Shown: positions 7,816-11,067 of the stretch, piece after piece
How positions within the stretch are numbered: position 1 is the stretch's first letter
Layout: every line of letters starts with the position of its first letter
NCBI GenBank assembly: GCA_947441695.1
Contig: CANEUK010000024.1
Span: 1-11,067, forward strand
Source of the DNA: Rickettsiales bacterium
Lineage (GTDB): Bacteria > Pseudomonadota > Alphaproteobacteria > Rickettsiales > UBA1997
DNA length: 11,067 bases
Reading direction: 5' to 3'
The notes under the pieces: model-generated
What the model was told of the DNA's origin: nothing
Database searches by the model: none
What the model saw: the letters and a program-made list of their open reading frames with translations, nothing else
Program-made: the position numbers and the translations under genes

Positions 7816-9129
7816 ATGTTAAACTTTTTTAAGAATCTGTCACAAATCTTAATTTTCGCTTCAAATTTTGTTGTTAGATTATTTTTTATTTTCTTGCGGA
7901 TACTTAAATCTGCTGAATCGCCAAAAAATGAACCGCCTAAAAATTTTTTGCAAAAGCAAAATTGCGACAACATCTTTAAACAACTGAATTTCTCGCGAGA
8001 AGTAAATTTTTTGTTCTTAAGTATTTTTCTTTTTGCCACCGCGCTTGGAATTAATTTTGTAATCTTTCCAATAGTTTTAAATCAACATCAAGTTGATGCC
8101 GCGCATATTGGCTTGGCTTTTACCATTGACAGTTTGGGCGCGTGCTTAATTTCATTTTTTTTAAGTAAAATTGTGGCGCGTTTTGGTATGTTTAACGCGC
8201 TAAAATTTTCTGCTTTTAGCTATGGCGCAATTGTGCTGCTAATTTATTTTTATCAAAATTTTTATTTGTGGAGCCTGCTTGCTTTTTTGATGGGAGCTTT
8301 TTGGTTTATTTATGTAATCACACGCCAATCTTGGCTTAATATGCTGGTTAAAGATAATCAGAGGGGCGTTGCTCTTGGTGTTTTTAGTATGACAATTTCA
8401 GCCGGAATTGCCTTTGGGCCAGTAATTGTAAAGTTTAGTGGCGCTGAAAATTATTTATCTTTTGTAATTTCTGCCTCAATGGTGATTGCCTCTTTTTTGT
8501 GCTTGCTGGCTTTAAAAAATAAAAATCAGTTTCAGATAGAATCAAAAAGAATTAGTTTGTTGGTTTTTTTTAAAACCAATCCACGCGCTTTTTTAGCGCG
8601 CTTTTTTCTCGATTTTCAAAGCTATCTTTTACTAACTTTTAGCGTAATTTTTGGCGTTAAAATTGGTTTAAGCAACGAGGCTGCGGGGCTTTTAATTAGT
8701 GCTTATATGGCAAGTGGCTTTTTTGATTTACTTGTGGGGTTTTTATTAAAAAAAATTTCACCTTATCAAATGATAAATTTTGGTTTTTTGGGCTGTTTAT
8801 CTTGCTTTTTGGCAATCATTTTTTTTCACAACTACCTTTTTTTAGTTATTACTTATTTTGTTTTTGGAATTTCAATTGCCTGCATTTACGTGTCGGTTTT
8901 TAAGGCCGCCAACGAAAGTTTTGCGCCAAAAAAAATAGTTGCCGCTAATTCAACTTTTCAACTAATTGGCTCAATTGGTTCAATTTGCGGAAGCTTTGCG
9001 GGCGGTCTTTTATTTGATATTTTTGGTGCGATTGGTTTTCCAATAACCATGGTTTTAAGTTGCATTTTTTATCTAACTTTTTTGGTGATTTATGAAAAAA
9101 AATTTAATCAGACTTGGCGTAAATATTGA
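7816..9129 (+). CDS. Major facilitator superfamily (MFS) transporter, substrate unknown
   Basis: This is an inner-membrane secondary transporter by overall character. The 437 residues are very hydrophobic, with about twelve membrane segments from residue 64 on: roughly 64-86, 98-119, 128-146, 149-168, 188-205, 213-233, 262-283, 288-311, 320-336, 339-361, 380-401 and 405-425. Typical MFS marks are the charged loop 'SKIVARFGMFNAL' after the second segment, a middle loop around 234-255, and the glycine-rich 'GSIGSICGSFAGGLLFDIFG' (385-404). The first 60 residues form an unusual extension with an extra hydrophobic stretch (about 8-29) and a polar linker. No in-frame ATG follows until residue 125, so the true start is either this ATG or a non-ATG codon such as TTG at 7948. 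The 3' end overlaps pdxJ by 38 bases, so the two are probably co-expressed. A B6-related substrate is possible but only guessed from context. Confidence 0.82.
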   Translation: MLNFFKNLSQILIFASNFVVRLFFIFLRILKSAESPKNEPPKNFLQKQNCDNIFKQLNFSREVNFLFLSIFLFATALGINFVIFPIVLNQHQVDAAHIGLAFTIDSLGACLISFFLSKIVARFGMFNALKFSAFSYGAIVLLIYFYQNFYLWSLLAFLMGAFWFIYVITRQSWLNMLVKDNQRGVALGVFSMTISAGIAFGPVIVKFSGAENYLSFVISASMVIASFLCLLALKNKNQFQIESKRISLLVFFKTNPRAFLARFFLDFQSYLLLTFSVIFGVKIGLSNEAAGLLISAYMASGFFDLLVGFLLKKISPYQMINFGFLGCLSCFLAIIFFHNYLFLVITYFVFGISIACIYVSVFKAANESFAPKKIVAANSTFQLIGSIGSICGSFAGGLLFDIFGAIGFPITMVLSCIFYLTFLVIYEKKFNQTWRKY

Positions 9130-9814
9130 TCACGTTGCAACTATTCGCAATGCGCGTGGCGGATCGCATCCAAATCCGGTAAGTGCGGCAATTTTGGCTC
9201 AAAAAAGCGGCGCCAACGGAATTACTATTCACCTTCGCGAAGACAGGCGTCATATTTGCGACGAAGATTTGCTACGCCTAAAAAAAGAAATAAATTTGCC
9301 AATAAATTTAGAAATGGCTGCCACAAAAGAAATGCTAAAAATTGCTCTTAAAACCAAGCCCAACGCGGTTTGCATTGTGCCAGAAAAAAGACAAGAAATT
9401 ACCACCGAAGGCGGGCTTGATGTGATAAAAAATGAAAAAGTTTTAAGCGCGATGATAAAAAAAATTCGTGCCAAAAAAATTAGGGTTTCGCTTTTTGTCG
9501 ATGCCAACGAAGAGCAAATTCGCATGTCCAAAAAAATTGGTGCCGATATTGTTGAATTACATACTGGCGAGTTTTGCCACACGATTGGCAAAAAACGCAA
9601 AACCGAATTTGAGAAGCTAAAAAATTGCGCCGCACTTTGTGAAAATTTAGGCTTAGAATGCCACGCTGGACACGGACTTAACTACGAAACTGCAAAAATA
9701 ATTTCAAAAATTCCACAAATTGCCGAATTAAATATTGGTCATTTTTTAATTGGCGAAGCTGTTTTTGAAGGTTTGGCAAAAGTTATCAAAAAAATGAAAA
9801 AGTTTATTAGTTAA
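9092..9814 (+). CDS. pdxJ: Pyridoxine 5'-phosphate synthase
   Basis: PdxJ closes the pyridoxine ring from DXP and 3-amino-2-oxopropyl phosphate, releasing pyridoxine 5'-phosphate. This is the last ring-forming step of the DXP-dependent vitamin B6 pathway. The 240 residues are the normal length for this TIM-barrel enzyme. Motifs are 'RLGVNIDHVATIRNARGG' (7-24), 'IHLREDRRHI' (46-55) with the conserved His and Arg residues, 'NLEMAAT' (72-78) containing the catalytic-type Glu74, 'TEGGLD' (105-110), 'VELHTGEF' (154-161) and 'HAGHGLNYE' (191-199) with the second active-site His194. The start at 9092 lies inside the MFS gene and gives the family-standard N-terminus with no Shine-Dalgarno sequence, consistent with coupling to MFS translation. 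The substrate DXP is made by dxs, the divergent neighbour, so both halves of this step are within about 4 kb. Confidence 0.97.
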   Translation: MKKNLIRLGVNIDHVATIRNARGGSHPNPVSAAILAQKSGANGITIHLREDRRHICDEDLLRLKKEINLPINLEMAATKEMLKIALKTKPNAVCIVPEKRQEITTEGGLDVIKNEKVLSAMIKKIRAKKIRVSLFVDANEEQIRMSKKIGADIVELHTGEFCHTIGKKRKTEFEKLKNCAALCENLGLECHAGHGLNYETAKIISKIPQIAELNIGHFLIGEAVFEGLAKVIKKMKKFIS

Positions 9815-9835
9815 AGCTATTTTTTAGTTAAAGCT
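9807..9835. repeat. 12-base direct repeat at the pdxJ 3' end
   Basis: TTAGTTAAAGCT occurs at 9807-9818, overlapping the pdxJ stop codon, and again at 9824-9835. AAAGCT (9813-9818) can also pair with AGCTTT (9832-9837), giving a short hairpin with a 13-base loop. This is too weak to call a terminator with confidence. It may record a small duplication after pdxJ. Confidence 0.5.
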
Positions 9836-9967
9836 TTCAAAACAGCATCAAATAAAAGATAAAAAAACTCGAGACCATCTTTAAGAGATTAAAAATTTAA
9901 ACTTGCGATAAAAGATAAGTTCTTCAAAAAAACTCTCTTCAAGCTAATCAAAACTTACCTAAATTTT
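9815..9967. other. AT-rich spacer between pdxJ and the ankyrin-repeat gene
   Basis: This 153-base gap shows no reading frame or RNA gene. It contains two copies of ATAAAAGATAA (9852-9862 and 9908-9918), each followed by an AAAAAAACTC run (from about 9861 and 9926), suggesting an old duplication of about 56 bases. The ankyrin gene's promoter presumably lies here, but I cannot pick a reliable -35/-10 pair. Arginine codon choice changes from CGN-rich to AGA-rich across this spacer, so it may mark the edge of an accessory region. Confidence 0.4.
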
Positions 9968-10744
9968 ATGACAAAAAATTCATCTTTATCTTCTAAAAAA
10001 AGAGAATCTTCTACGAACATTGAAGAATATACAAAAAAACCAAAATTAGAAAGAGCTGAAAATCCTTTAGTTGAAAAAATATTTCACGAAATTCTCTTAA
10101 AAAATAATGATTCAAATGAGATAGAGCAAATCTTGGTTAATGAATTAGAAATATTAGATAACAAAGAATATTCACTGGCCCTACAAGAATTATTTTATAG
10201 ATTTTGTCATCCAGACCAAAATGGCGAAACAAGAGAAGGTAATTTAAATACTATCGTCATATTAATGGAAAAAATTTTTCGTGGAAACGTTTTTTTTAAC
10301 AAAAATTTTTCAGAAATTTTAACAGATAGAATACATTACGACGAACATTCTGGAATGAATGTTTTTTCTTCAATCTTTAGAAATGAAAAAGTAGCCAATA
10401 TTTTTTTTAATTTTTTTGAACAAAAATTTTCAAAAGAAAAATTTGTTGAATATCGGGGTAATTTTTTAAAATCTTGCCTACTTTCTCAAGACGCCCTTGG
10501 ATTCACTCCTTTGATTAGTGCTTGTACTAATAATTCTCCCAAGTCAGTTAAATTAATCTTTGCGGCAGTTAATAATTTTGTTTCAGAAGAAGAAAAATCT
10601 GAATTTATTAAAGAGCTTTTAAGGCAAAAAGACAAAGAAGGATTCACTCCTTTGATTAGTGCTTGTACTAATAATTCTCCCGAATCAGTTAAATTAATCT
10701 TTGAGGAGGTTAATAAATTTGTTTCAGAAGGAGAAAAATCTTAA
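9968..10744 (+). CDS. Ankyrin-repeat-like protein, cut short by a nonsense codon
   Basis: As it stands the frame makes 258 residues. The first 50 or so are hydrophilic, with basic clusters 'KKRESS' (10-15) and 'KKPKLER' (23-29). Residues about 30-175 are mostly helical-looking and I do not recognise them, though the stretch starting 'SGMNVFSSIF' may be a decayed repeat. From about residue 178 come units of 47 residues beginning 'GFTPLISACTNNSP', which fit the ankyrin helix-turn-helix pattern (G-x-TPL-x-x-A) with an extension. Ankyrin proteins bind other proteins, and in host-associated bacteria many are secreted effectors; that role is inference here. The TAA at 10742-10744 stands where the preceding unit has GAA, and the frame stays open afterwards, so this is probably the front part of a broken longer gene. 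Arginine codons are mostly AGA, unlike the upstream metabolic genes. There is no signal peptide. Confidence 0.7.
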   Translation: MTKNSSLSSKKRESSTNIEEYTKKPKLERAENPLVEKIFHEILLKNNDSNEIEQILVNELEILDNKEYSLALQELFYRFCHPDQNGETREGNLNTIVILMEKIFRGNVFFNKNFSEILTDRIHYDEHSGMNVFSSIFRNEKVANIFFNFFEQKFSKEKFVEYRGNFLKSCLLSQDALGFTPLISACTNNSPKSVKLIFAAVNNFVSEEEKSEFIKELLRQKDKEGFTPLISACTNNSPESVKLIFEEVNKFVSEGEKS

Positions 10745-10921
10745 TTTATTCAAGAGCTTTTAAGGCAAAAAAATAATAAAAAATTCACTCCTTTGATTAG
10801 TGCTTGTACTAATAATTCTCCCGAGTCAGTTAATGCAATTTTTGAGGCGGTTGATAAATTTATTCCAAAAGATCAACAAACTAGATTGGTTAATGAGCTT
10901 TTAAATCATCGAAATACAGCT
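10499..10921 (+). repeat. Three tandem 141-bp repeat units coding ankyrin-like repeats
   Basis: Units begin at 10499, 10640 and 10781, exactly 141 bases (47 codons) apart. The first two differ at about 13 of 141 positions by eye, and the opening block of about 40 bases is identical in all three. A decayed fourth copy starts at 10922 ('GWNAQENANKF') and a more decayed one may precede the first. The high DNA identity implies recent duplication or gene conversion. Most differences between units 1 and 2 change an amino acid, clustering at 'SPKS/SPES', 'AAV/EEV' and the unit ends. Confidence 0.9.
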
Positions 10922-11067
10922 GGTTGGAATGCACAGGAAAATGCTAATAAATTTGAAGAAACCATAGAAGCCCTAGAAACATGTATTAATAAATTTATCC
11001 AACCAAGCAAAACAACAAGTAATTCAAAAGCTGGTAAATTAAGCGTTTCTTCTCCCGATTATTATCA
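10745..11067 (+). pseudogene. Downstream part of the interrupted ankyrin-repeat gene (continues past the right edge)
   Basis: The frame of the upstream ankyrin gene continues without another stop to the last base: first 'FIQELLRQK', completing the interrupted unit, then a full unit ('FTPLISACTNNSPESVNAIF'), then a diverged unit and a Ser/Lys-rich stretch ('SKAGKLSVSSPDYY') at the edge. There is no in-frame ATG in this part, so independent translation is unlikely unless it starts at a TTG or by reinitiation. The other genes here use TAA as a stop (ilvB, the ATPase, pdxJ), so a reassigned code is not a good explanation. A sequencing error at 10742 remains possible. Confidence 0.75.

Noticed and set aside
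10742..10744. TAA read as an amino acid (altered genetic code or programmed readthrough)
   Set aside because: Several genes here, such as ilvB, the ATPase gene and pdxJ, end at TAA at the expected family length, and no readthrough signal is evident. A mutation or sequence error is simpler.
10499..10921. Regularly spaced identical blocks of about 40 bases as a CRISPR array
   Set aside because: The spacing is 141 bases, the blocks are in coding phase, the intervening sequence is also repeated, and the translation is an ankyrin-like repeat.

Overview
The window looks like a piece of chromosome from an AT-rich alphaproteobacterium, possibly host-associated. The housekeeping proteins read as alphaproteobacterial: the acetolactate synthase large subunit, for example, carries the 'CTKHNYLVK' stretch. 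A gene with ankyrin-type repeats lies at the right edge. A Rickettsiales or Holosporales relative, or a less reduced sister lineage that still makes branched-chain amino acids, would fit, but this placement is inference from general resemblance, not a tree. None of the visible starts has a convincing Shine-Dalgarno sequence.

Left part (1-4364). The 5' end of fabZ runs leftward out of the window. Divergent from it is a branched-chain amino acid operon, ilvB then ilvN. Between the two ilv subunits sits a 539-codon gene that does not belong to the pathway. It encodes an SMC/ABC-like AAA ATPase fused to a C-terminal TOPRIM/DUF4435-like domain, the layout of OLD nucleases and of the single-gene ('merged') form of PARIS anti-phage systems. 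It ends one base before the ilvN start. Its first third uses AGA arginine codons, which ilvB never uses, so it is probably an acquired cassette. It is the best candidate in the window for an undescribed defence system.

Middle (4365-7815). ilvN meets rarA tail to tail across a short region of nested inverted repeats. The outermost 14-base arm lies inside the last codons of rarA. Reading leftward, dxs is followed after 29 bases by rarA, probably as one transcription unit. A short gap separates dxs from a divergent rightward pair.

Right part (7816-11067). An MFS transporter overlaps pdxJ by 38 bases. PdxJ condenses 1-deoxy-D-xylulose 5-phosphate, the product of the neighbouring dxs, with 3-amino-2-oxopropyl phosphate to make pyridoxine 5'-phosphate, so the divergent cluster links isoprenoid and vitamin B6 synthesis. 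After about 150 bases of AT-rich spacer comes a gene with 47-residue ankyrin-like repeats, encoded by near-identical 141-bp tandem units. A single base change (GAA to TAA) in the second unit stops the frame, which otherwise stays open to the window edge. The gene is therefore broken, or split in this strain.
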